Source of the DNA: Rhipidocladum racemiflorum
Taxonomy: Eukaryota; Streptophyta; Magnoliopsida; Poales; Poaceae
DNA: 64,000 nucleotides
Assembly: GCA_036346355.1 (NCBI GenBank)
Contig: JAYEVF010000033.1
Span: forward strand, 310,001-374,000
Direction of reading: 5' to 3'
Below are positions 56,518 through 64,000 of this stretch, piece by piece. The notes under the pieces are model-generated. The model did not search any database, was not told the DNA's origin, and worked only from the letters and a program-made list of their open reading frames with translations. Each line of letters starts with the position of its first letter. Positions within the stretch are counted from its first letter, which is position 1. The position numbers and the translations under genes are program-made.

Positions 56518-56650
56518 TCTGCTTTGCAGGTGAGCCTTGGGTTTAAGTTTGAAATCTGGCCCGCCTACTGCCTACGCCACATCTCAGCAGTGCTGCCGGC
56601 GAATTATAATCGTGTGATTGCCTAGTGTAACAGACAAACGGCAGGATGAT
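56518..56650. repeat. Block A, copy 2, first segment
   Basis: Matches 42634-42770 (GGTGAGCCTTGGGTTTAAGT, TGCCTACGCCACATC, GACAAACGGCAGG). Continues after an insertion of about 3.1 kb at 59752. Confidence 0.85.
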
Positions 56651-57106
56651 TACAACGAATTAAGACAACGGATCGATGCACATGATTCCCTAGTGTAACA
56701 GACGCTATAATAAATATCTATCATCCTATGCCTACGGTCCATTACATTATTTATATGGATCAATATGTAATAGCAATTAGTGTGTTTTTGTATATACATG
56801 ATCAAATTTGTAGCACAAAAATGGAAACTGGTTGGATTCCTGGACCCTAGCTTGTTTGCCGAGGAGACAGTAAGACAATGTGGAGGGTTACAAGCTCAAG
56901 TCAACAAGGAATACATATATATGTCCTATACGATCAGATGTGAGTGCTTTATTCAATACTTTACTCGTAAACCACCAATGCTTCCATACACATGACCTAG
57001 GAGGGATGTCTTCATGACGCGTGACATGTACGTTCTATTGAGTTGTCTTCGTCATCCAACTAAGAAATAATAAGGTTTACTTCATACTATGTATATTAAG
57101 ATCGGG

Positions 57107-57165
57107 AGGAAGGCCTACTACGTATATTAAGATCGGGAGGAAGGGCCTCCGGAGGGCCTGTCCAC
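57107..57165. repeat. 27-bp direct repeat
   Basis: TATTAAGATCGGGAGGAAGG occurs at 57095 and 57126 with the same flanks; it lies close to the start of the foreign insertion in block A copy 2. Confidence 0.7.
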
Positions 57166-57424
57166 TGTCTCAAGGCGATTTTGTAAAAAGGTCCTTACGT
57201 TTCTCCAAATTATGGATAGGTCCCTGCGAATTTACGAAGGGTCCTTTGCGATTTTTTGTGAAGGGAAGAAAAAAAAATTCGGTTCGCGTTTAGGTCCCTC
57301 GCTCGCCACTTTAAGGAAAGATCCTGCCGTTAAATACGAATCGCGAGCGAGCCCTTTTCTAATTTTTCAGGATAGCGATCAGATCCAAAAATATAACAAA
57401 TAGGTCCCCGCTCTTTACGTTCAG

Positions 57425-57915
57425 GTCCTTTCTCCGTTTTTCCCGAAAAAAATATTTTCGTTAATAGAAAGATGTGTACTTTTTTCCTGGCTCGGTCTCT
57501 GACGGTTCTGGAGCCTCAAAAAAAATTGAAAATACATCTATATCTATTTTTTCTCAGGAAAAAAAACGCAAAATCATTTTTCGTTCGCGCGCGCGACGTG
57601 CGCCGCGCTTACGTGTTTCTAGAGTCTCAAAAAAAATTTATAATACTTCTAGGTCTATTTTTTCTCCGGAAAAAGACCGCAAAATTATTTTTCATTCGCG
57701 CATGTCATGCGCCGCGCTTATGGGCCCAGGTTCTTTCTCCGTTTTCCCCGAAAAAAATGTTTTCGTCAACAAAAATATGTGTACCTTTTCCCCGGCTCGG
57801 TCTCTACCGTTTCTCGAGCCTCCAAAAATTTTGAAAATACGTCTAAGTCTATTTTTTCATCGGAAAAAACGCAAAATCATTTTTCGTTCACACGCGCGAC
57901 GTGCGCCGCGCTTAC
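57425..57915. repeat. CG-rich repeat, three copies
   Basis: Copies at 57425-57610, 57611-57722 (shortened) and 57723-57915 share CCTCAAAAAAAATTGAAAAT, CTATTTTTTCTC, CGCAAAATCATTTTTCGTTC and CGACGTGCGCCGCGCTTA. The CG-dense ends (GCGCGCGCGAC) contrast with the A/T-rich middle. Frames across it are of arginine/lysine-rich low complexity and are not called. Confidence 0.85.
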
Positions 57916-57949
57916 GGGCCTAGTGGATTCTATGTTGAGGAGTAAACAC

Positions 57950-58510
57950 AACTTCCAACCTGTGCGAGATGTACTTAATAGGTAAACGCGCTTTTCTTGT
58001 TGATTGCTATTGTCTCCCGTTTACTTTTCAAATACTTAAAAATTGTCTTTTGGAATTAATGTACGTAGGATTTTGAAGAATTATGTCGACCTTAGAGGGA
58101 GACACAAAAAAGAGTGGGGCTATAGTCTACTGCATGTGATGGACTTTCATGTACAAACTATAATAACATTTCTTATAAAATTAAAAGAATTACCATAATG
58201 TCCCTCCAACTAAGGAATATATATTGTGGTATCTACGTGATGCACTAGATGTACGACCTCATCGATGCTCAATGGTCAGATATACCCGAGGTATGCAACC
58301 CTAACTGCATCAATTTGTCTACATGCATTTCATTCTTCGTAATTAAAACTCTTTAGTAATAGCTATTCTTCCTAGCGACAGGACGTGAAATTCACCACAT
58401 CTAATTTTCCCTTGGACGCCCTCGAGACGGTTTGAGGAGAGCTCGCCACCTTCTTCCTTGTTAATGTGATCCATTGCAAAGGCGAGTTTAGAGGCTCGGA
58501 TAGTCCTTAG
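57950..58510 (+). pseudogene. Possible CACTA second-ORF (protease-like) relic
   Basis: The stretch 58381-58500 reads 'FPLDALETV', a stop, then 'GELATFFLVNVIHCKGEFRG', which resembles the C-terminal end of proteins encoded next to the transposase in rice CACTA elements. Upstream sequence gives only broken frames. With the palindromes at 58795 it suggests a decayed CACTA 3' half in plus orientation. Weak support. Confidence 0.35.
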
Positions 58511-58794
58511 AGACATTTATTCATGTAATTGTAGATTAATTGCCATGTGAATTTTTCTAACTGTAAATTGTGTATATTGTGTAAATGTTTTTCAAGTGTC
58601 GAGTGTTGTCTTGTCGACTATGTTGTTAACTGTGTATTGTTAATTCTTGTCTTGTGTTATTTGTATGTGTTATGTATTTGTATTATCTGTACAGAGGGCA
58701 TGGCTAGCGTAATTTCTGAGGTTAGTTATAAAATAGAAAAAAAAATATTCAAAAAAGTACAAATCATAACAGTTTTAAGGGAACAACCTTCTGT

Positions 58795-58960
58795 GATTAA
58801 GAATCACATACGGTTCTTTCATATGAACCGTATGTGATGCTTCCTTGTCATAGACATAGTTCATTTCCAAGAAATCATCTGTGATATTTACTTATTACCG
58901 ATGGTTTGTAGGAAATAAACTGTTTGTGATATTTTTTTTATCACGAATGGTCTCAAGATC
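58795..58960. repeat. Hairpin repeats, CACTA-like subterminal
   Basis: ATCACATACGGTTCTTTCAT followed by ATGAACCGTATGTGAT (58805-58840) is a near-perfect palindrome, followed by weaker units (CGATGGTTTGTAGGAAATAA, ATCACGAATGGTCTC). Same design as, but different sequence from, the 55.9-kb array. Confidence 0.6.
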
Positions 58961-59009
58961 ATTTATGATGACCTCTAATTATTACTGTCTCTTTTTTCAA
59001 ACGTCTGTA

Positions 59010-59751
59010 AAGATAGTTTTTAAATGTCTGACGTGCTTTTGTGGTAAGTCAGAACTTATTTCCAGAAAAATAACCTTCTTAGCCACGCCATCATCTTTGG
59101 TGTGGCAAAAATTATTCAAAACAAGTTGGAGGAGGGTTAAATAATAATAAAATTCCATGTTTGCATTAGTACGAGTACATCAGCATTGAGAGGCCTACCG
59201 CAATGGATTTTTTGCAGTCATCACTGCTCATTTGTCTTACAAGATCGAGCTTAGTGGGACTTTGGATAGTGTTCCTGCCTTATACATCAACCCATGGGAT
59301 GCACCGGCTATAATTTTATTTTATTATGTTGGAAATATTTAAGAATCATAACCGTACTTTGATAAACACATCGATATACAAACTTTAAAAATAAAAAATG
59401 AAATCTTAAATTTTACTTTTTAGCATTTGCTTCTAAATTTTACATATTCCGATAGTAAAGTTTAAAGTCATGATTACCAGGTCAAATTTCGAAATTTGCT
59501 AAGTTTCGATTAAGATTTGTACTTATAACTTCAAACATTTTGCTAGTCGATAGCATGTCATGACAAGTTCCATGTGGTAATTAGCAATATTCTTTCACAT
59601 CATAGCAAGCCGCGGCCATGGTTCCAATATCTGTTTTGGTAGAAAATCCTGCACCTTGGCAGGTAGAGTTCCTTACCGATAACTATTTTTAAACTGGCCT
59701 GTTGAACTTGCCAAATTCAAATACCAATTTTGAATTTGTCGGTTCCTACCG
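59010..59751. other. Unassigned AT-rich stretch
   Basis: Remainder of the insertion in block A copy 2; no ends or coding parts were recognised. Confidence 0.3.
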
Positions 59752-60153
59752 GTAACTTCTTTCTTTGGTGGGGTTTAGAAACAGATTAAGACAAATTTCT
59801 GGCAGGTTGATTAAGACAACGGATGCAAATGGTGCACAAATATAGTTTCAAAACGGTGCACAAATAAAGTTTCAAACACAGTACTATATATAAGCGAACA
59901 ACTCTGCTTTGCGAATCGCGAAGTAAGTAAGGTGAAGAGGTACCAACCAGCTCGTGATCGGGTGGTTTTGTAGTCATTTTGAACAACTCCGTCGGCTGAC
60001 AAATATTTCTAACCCATCGGCTGCAGATTAAGGTTTCTCCGTTTCCTACAAAGGAGAGATTTCGACACTGCTTAAATCTGTGAAAAAACAAGCTTATATA
60101 TTTCTATATTGCACATGATGCAATTGTAGTACCTCTAGAGCCGCGAGGCAAAT

Positions 60154-60282
60154 CATGCCGAGAAATCCAATGCCAGATGCAGATATATCACTTGATCATC
60201 TTGCTCGAAATGAAAGAAAATTTCGCTGGGTCATTTCTGGTGGCAAAGCTCTGGAACAGAAGGTACTTCAAGATCGAGCAGC
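60154..60282 (+). CDS. Short conserved ORF in block A, copy 2 (unknown)
   Basis: A 42-codon frame starting ATGCCGAGAAATCC: 'MPRNPMPDADISLDHLARNE' then 'RKFRWVISGGKALEQKVLQD' and a stop just after the point where copy 2 has its small duplication. Copy 1 lacks the ATG and has a stop at the Trp. The sequence after 'VLQD' is followed in both copies by a possible donor region. May be the first exon of an unrecognised gene; no function can be assigned. Confidence 0.3.
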
Positions 60283-60673
60283 GATATGTTGAAATGAAAG
60301 AAAATATGTCTAACCCTTTGGCTGCAGATGGTACAAGCTTTTGGCATTGCCGCACCTTGCTTTCCTTTTTTCCAAAGCATAGTTCCTTGCTTGCAGTTGC
60401 AGGTAGTGTCGATACTGATCGACTCTGAGCTTTTTGTTTGTTCTTTTCTCCTTTAGAGTACAGTCCGTCTTCCCTTTCCTTTTTTTTAAAAAAAAGAGAG
60501 AATAGATGCAACGAGACAATGTTGCGCCGTGTTTAAACACAGACTAGATTGAAAAGGGGGTCAAATCCTAAGGTTAGGTACCCCCCCATATTGAAACATT
60601 CAATTGAAAATCTTGGGATCAAATGTTTCCTCAATCATGCAGTAATCGAAAGTTTTTCAATTTTTGAGTTGAA

Positions 60674-60687
60674 ATTCCCTGTTGAAA
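60674..60687. repeat. LINE target-site duplication, left
   Basis: ATTCCCTGTTGAAA, 14 bp, identical to 63382-63395. Confidence 0.93.
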
Positions 60688-63381
60688 GAAGCTTAAGCAC
60701 AGAGTTCTAGGCCTGGCAGCAATTCACAGAATCCGTCTCAAGCAAAGGTCCCGCATCAATTACATCAAGGAAGGAGACGCCAACACTAAATTCTTTCATA
60801 TTAGAGCGATAGCCCGCAAGCGCAAAAAGCACATAACTTTCCTTCAAGCTGAAAATGGCCGCGTCACTGATGCAAGGGACAAACATGACGTGATCTATGC
60901 GCATTTCAAGAGGCTTTTTGGTGAGATCCAGAAGAGAGAGCTCGCGCTAAATTGGTCGCTTTTTAACCCACCCGCGGTTAACCTGCAAGACCTTGAGCAG
61001 CAGTTCTCGACGCAAGAGGTGAAAGAAGCCGTCTTCTCCATCCCACCAGAAAAAGCTCCGGGACCAGATGGTTTTATAGGTCTCTTCTATAGGGATTGTT
61101 GGAACACTATAAAGGATGATCTTTTGGCTGTAGTGCACCAGTTTTACAATCAGAAGGGAGGCGGTCTACACCTCCTATTTGAAGCGAACATAGTACTCCT
61201 TCCAAAAAAGAATGAGTGCCTAACCGTCTCAGACTACAGGCCGATTAGCCTCATTCACAGTATGGGGAAAATCCTTTCCAAGTTGCTTGCAAACAGGTTG
61301 GCACCTCTTCTGCAGGACCTCATCTCGCCAAACCAAAATGCCTTTATCAGGAACAGGTCAATTCATGATAGCTTCCTCCTTGCAAAAAATATCATCTCGG
61401 ACCTACATGCAAAAAGAATCCCCTCCCTCTTCATCAAGTTAGATCTTGCAAAAGCTTTTGACTCTCTCAGCTGGGAATACATGCTCGAGGTGCTGAATTT
61501 CTTTGGCTTTGGACAACGATGGAGGAATTGGATCGCCCTCTCCCTCGCAACGTCTACCTCCAGAATTTTGTTGAATGGATCTCCAGGCAAAAAGGTGCTT
61601 CACAGGAGAGGTCTACGACAGGGGGACCCGATTTCACCCATGCTCTTCATCCTGGCTCTTGAACCTCTTCATCGATTAATTGGTTTCGCCTCGCAGCAGC
61701 AGCTTCTCAAACCGATAGGTCGGCGCCCAGCACAACTTTGCACCTCCATGTACGCAGATGACGTTGCCCTCTTCATCAATCCGGACCCGGCCGAGGCAAA
61801 GTTGATGAACGGGCTTCTTCAGGTTTTTGACAAAGCAACAGGGCTAAGGGTCAACCACCACAAAACTGAATTCTACCCAATCCGGTGTGAGGGCTTAGAC
61901 CTTCTACCGATCTTGCATGAATTCCCAGCAGCTTTGAAATCCTTTCCATCCAGGTACCTAGGTCTACCGTTGCGTCCTACGGGACTCAAGAATTCTGACC
62001 TGCATCCGCTTTTGGATAAGGTCGCGAACAGGTTGGCAGGATGGAAAGGCTCGCTGCTATCTAAGGCAGGAAGACTTGTACTGGTAGATGTTGTTATCAC
62101 TGCTCTGCCGGTCTACCACCTCACCGTATACCCGATCTCTGCTTCGGTGATCAAGAAGATTGATAGAATGCGCAGGAATTTCCTTTGGAGGGGGGACTTA
62201 CAGTGCAAAGGAGGTCACTGCCTTGTCAACTGGAAAAAAACTTGCAGGCCTAAATCCCTAGGTGGCTTGGGCGTTAAGCATTTCGACGCTTTTAGTAGGG
62301 CCCTTAGGTTGCGATGGCTATGGTTCCATTGGAAGGAGCCTAGCAGACTCTGGCAAGACATGCCAATCCCGTGCTCAGATGTTGATGCGGCACTCTTCAA
62401 CGTAAGCACGGCCATTACCCTTGGGAATGGAGAGATGGCTCGCTTCTGGACTTCCAACTGGCTGCATGGCTCGTCTCCAAGCCTCATCGCTCCACATTGC
62501 TTTCGACTAGTCCGAAGGAGAAACAAATCAGTGAAGCTTGCTTTAGCAAATAACAGCTGGATGATCCCTCTAAAGAAAATCTCTACTACCATTCAGCTTC
62601 AAGAGTTCCTCACTCTGTGGAGTCTACTGCATGACATGCACTTGCAGCCGGATGTCCAAGATGAGATCTCATGGCGCTGGACTGCAGATGGCCATTACTC
62701 GGCAAAGTCAGCTTACAGGGCACAATTTCTTGGGTCTTTGGCTGATCCAAATTACTCACTAATCTGGAAAGCCAAAACCCAGAATAAGTGCAGGTTCTTC
62801 GCTTGGTTACTGCTTCAAAACAGGCTCCAAACCGCGGATAACTTAGCCATCAAGGGCTGGCCCCACAGTCCGATTTGCTGTCTCTGCGGTACAGGGGAAG
62901 ATTCAGGTACCCATCTTATGCTGTCTTGCCCTTTTGCAAAACAGATCTGGTCCCATCTCTTCAACCGGTTGAAGCTGCAACCGGTGCCACAGCTGTCGCT
63001 AGGCGCTTCGGGGACTTTGCCTTCTTGGTGGCACCACATCCACAAGGCTACTCCCAAGGGGCAACGCAAGAGTTTGGATGGCACGATAATCTTCGCCTTC
63101 TGGAACATCTGGAAGGAGCGAAACGCGCGCATTTTCAATAACCAGTACTCCCTGGTGTCGTCAGTAGTGCACCGGATTTTCCAAGACATCGCTTCCTTCA
63201 ATCTGGTTTCGCAAAATGATCTAGCGCTTTAACCGCTTTGTAGGGTTCTCGGTGATGGTTGTTTTTGTAGCTTGTTGTTTCAAGAGCTTTTTTCGTTCTT
63301 TGTACATGTTTTTTTGTACTTTCGAACTTCTTTCTGCTTAATTGATCAGGCAGCGCTCCTGCCTTCTATTCGAAAAAAAAA
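60688..63381 (+). mobile_element. 5'-truncated LINE (L1-type), 2.69 kb, perfect TSD
   Basis: Inserted into block A copy 2. It begins inside ORF2 (no ORF1, no endonuclease) and ends with a 3' UTR and A-run (63373-63381). Both flanks carry ATTCCCTGTTGAAA without mismatch, and block A copy 1 (43565-43625) shows the unoccupied site. All hallmarks of target-primed reverse transcription are present. Confidence 0.93.
60689..63232 (+). CDS. LINE ORF2 reverse transcriptase, uninterrupted C-terminal 847 aa
   Basis: Open from the first bases of the element to the stop at 63230-63232 with no internal stop. Domains (residues counted from 60689): a linker 'YIKEGDANTKFFHIRAIARK' (about 27-46), RT fingers 'PPEKAPGPDGFIGLFYRDCW' (about 117-138), 'NAFIRNRSIHDSFLLAKN', 'FIKLDLAKAFDSLSW', 'GLRQGDPISPMLFILALEPL' (about 307-327), the catalytic 'MYADDVALFI' (about 353-363) and 'TGLRVNHHKTEFYPI'. 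The thumb comes next, then the zf-RVT module 'CRFFAWLLLQNRLQTADN' (about 700-718) and 'CCLCGTGEDSGTHLMLSCPF'. It ends 'FWNIWKERNARIFNNQ'. The RT active-site Asp pair is intact. The endonuclease needed for self-mobility is missing through 5' truncation, and no promoter is present, so expression is unlikely despite the clean frame. Confidence 0.92.
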   Translation, partial: KLKHRVLGLAAIHRIRLKQRSRINYIKEGDANTKFFHIRAIARKRKKHITFLQAENGRVTDARDKHDVIYAHFKRLFGEIQKRELALNWSLFNPPAVNLQDLEQQFSTQEVKEAVFSIPPEKAPGPDGFIGLFYRDCWNTIKDDLLAVVHQFYNQKGGGLHLLFEANIVLLPKKNECLTVSDYRPISLIHSMGKILSKLLANRLAPLLQDLISPNQNAFIRNRSIHDSFLLAKNIISDLHAKRIPSLFIKLDLAKAFDSLSWEYMLEVLNFFGFGQRWRNWIALSLATSTSRILLNGSPGKKVLHRRGLRQGDPISPMLFILALEPLHRLIGFASQQQLLKPIGRRPAQLCTSMYADDVALFINPDPAEAKLMNGLLQVFDKATGLRVNHHKTEFYPIRCEGLDLLPILHEFPAALKSFPSRYLGLPLRPTGLKNSDLHPLLDKVANRLAGWKGSLLSKAGRLVLVDVVITALPVYHLTVYPISASVIKKIDRMRRNFLWRGDLQCKGGHCLVNWKKTCRPKSLGGLGVKHFDAFSRALRLRWLWFHWKEPSRLWQDMPIPCSDVDAALFNVSTAITLGNGEMARFWTSNWLHGSSPSLIAPHCFRLVRRRNKSVKLALANNSWMIPLKKISTTIQLQEFLTLWSLLHDMHLQPDVQDEISWRWTADGHYSAKSAYRAQFLGSLADPNYSLIWKAKTQNKCRFFAWLLLQNRLQTADNLAIKGWPHSPICCLCGTGEDSGTHLMLSCPFAKQIWSHLFNRLKLQPVPQLSLGASGTLPSWWHHIHKATPKGQRKSLDGTIIFAFWNIWKERNARIFNNQYSLVSSVVHRIFQDIASFNLVSQNDLAL

Positions 63382-63395
63382 ATTCCCTGTTGAAA
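63382..63395. repeat. LINE target-site duplication, right
   Basis: ATTCCCTGTTGAAA directly after the A-run; block A sequence resumes with TTTCACC. Confidence 0.93.
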
Positions 63396-63730
63396 TTTCA
63401 CCATTTGAAAATTTTCAAATCGAGTTCAAATTTTCCAAAATAAAAGTTTCAATTATGGAGTTTGAAGGTTTTCAATTCACCGGTTTGAAAGATGAAATAG
63501 ATGATCTTTGAAGTGCGGGAGGCGCGCGGTGGTGGAAGAGGACGATAGTGTGGGAAGCTACGGAACATACACGTGTCGCACGGGACTATGTCCATGAGTT
63601 TTGATGCAAGTGGTTAACCATAAATTAGCAAAACCTTTCCTTTAGCACTAGCGCTCGAATTTCTATATTTGCATGGGTTCACTCTCCATCTTCAACTTTT
63701 AATGCACATTCTAGCCAGCTCGCTAGTTCA
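63382..63730. repeat. Block A, copy 2, third segment
   Basis: Matches 43590-43990 (TTTCAATTATGGAGTTTGAA, GAGTTTTGATGCA, TTTAGCA(C/T)TAGCGCTC). Cut at 63739 by an LTR end. Confidence 0.88.
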
Positions 63731-63739
63731 ACTTTTATA

Positions 63740-64000
63740 TGTTCTGGGACCCCAGATCTACTATCCAAAATCCCCTGTGTATTTCTGTACTTGTCTCAGA
63801 TCAACGCTAGTACACACAATACATAGTGATGAATCATAACCGTACATAACAGAATATTAAGATAAATACGAAGTACCGGCCCAAAGTCCACTTAAGTCTA
63901 CAACAGCGGAAACAAAAACAAAAAGGTAAGCCAAATAACTCCACAGGCAGACAACTGGGGAAACGCGCGCCTAGTCTTCGTCCGCCTTCAGCAAACTCAT
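63740..64000 (-). mobile_element. X-type LTR, 3' end, continues beyond the window
   Basis: Begins TGTTCTGGGACCCCAG on this strand, i.e. the element ends CTGGGGTCCCAGAACA on the minus strand. Compared with the X end at 27267, the minus strand shares GTGTGTACTAGCGTT and GGGTCCC at similar spacing. So a second LTR of that family, in the other orientation, interrupts block A copy 2. Confidence 0.6.

Larger units (their letters stand above)
59752..60687. repeat. Block A, copy 2, second segment
   Basis: Matches 42740-43580. It includes a small internal duplication (TGAAATGAAAGAAAATATGT near 60292) absent from copy 1. Ends at the LINE insertion. Confidence 0.88.

Noticed and set aside
57474..57985. 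Arg/Lys-rich proteins at the triplicated repeat
   Set aside because: Three overlapping frames are equally open and simply translate the repeat; no conserved domain.

Overview
The window looks like nuclear DNA of a grass, most probably rice (Oryza) or a close relative. The reasons are plant-type mobile elements of nearly every class (MULE, CACTA, hAT and Tourist MITEs, copia, Tat and chromovirus gypsy, plant LINEs), GT-AG introns and a monocot-style NBS-LRR gene pair. No bacterial genes, operons, CRISPR array, tRNA or rRNA was seen. Host genes are few and mostly damaged: two related NBS-LRR copies on the minus strand, one exon of an FMO1-like flavin monooxygenase, and a short exon relic near 3.4 kb.

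Layout. 1-2.1 kb: decayed MULE transposase (minus), leaving the window on the left. 2.5-3.2 kb: 28-bp tandem repeats, a pyrimidine tract and a 30-bp-spaced array of palindromes. 3.3-7.4 kb: coding relic cut by a MITE, LINE 3' fragment, FMO exon, Tourist-like MITE, second LINE fragment. 7.8-12.2 kb: NBS-LRR copy 1. 14.3-17.7 kb: dead copia element with its 3' LTR. 17.7-27.3 kb: nested stack in which pieces of a long gypsy-type LTR ('X') surround a Tat gypsy LTR+gag and a chromovirus ('Y', minus). 27.5-40.9 kb: a CACTA transposase gene (minus) split by a Tat gypsy ('Z', plus) and by a hAT MITE. 42.6-44.0 kb: block A, copy 1. 44.3-45.0 kb: hAT remnant with 8-bp TSD. 45.1-50.4 kb: complete but dead Reina-like chromovirus ('W') with 5-bp TSD. 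50.8-51.1 kb: Tourist MITE with TTA TSD. 51.2-55.6 kb: NBS-LRR copy 2, lacking its NB-ARC part. 55.6-56.3 kb: CACTA terminus with six large palindromes. 56.5-63.7 kb: block A, copy 2, carrying CACTA debris, a triplicated CG-rich repeat and a young LINE with a 14-bp TSD. 63.74 kb to the end: end of another X-type LTR.

Two large-scale patterns stand out. First, NBS-LRR plus block A occur twice in the same order, so the window is probably an old tandem duplication whose first copy was inflated by about 30 kb of nested elements. Second, elements Y and Z share an odd topology: the 5' LTR is followed by the TSD and by a copy of the sequence that lies beyond the 3' LTR, and only then by a 5'-truncated internal region. 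Their terminal direct repeats are therefore chimeric (LTR plus target flank), and the Y junction carries an 11-bp templated-looking filler. This repeated structure is the most interesting signal here. I did not find evidence of a wholly new coding system.
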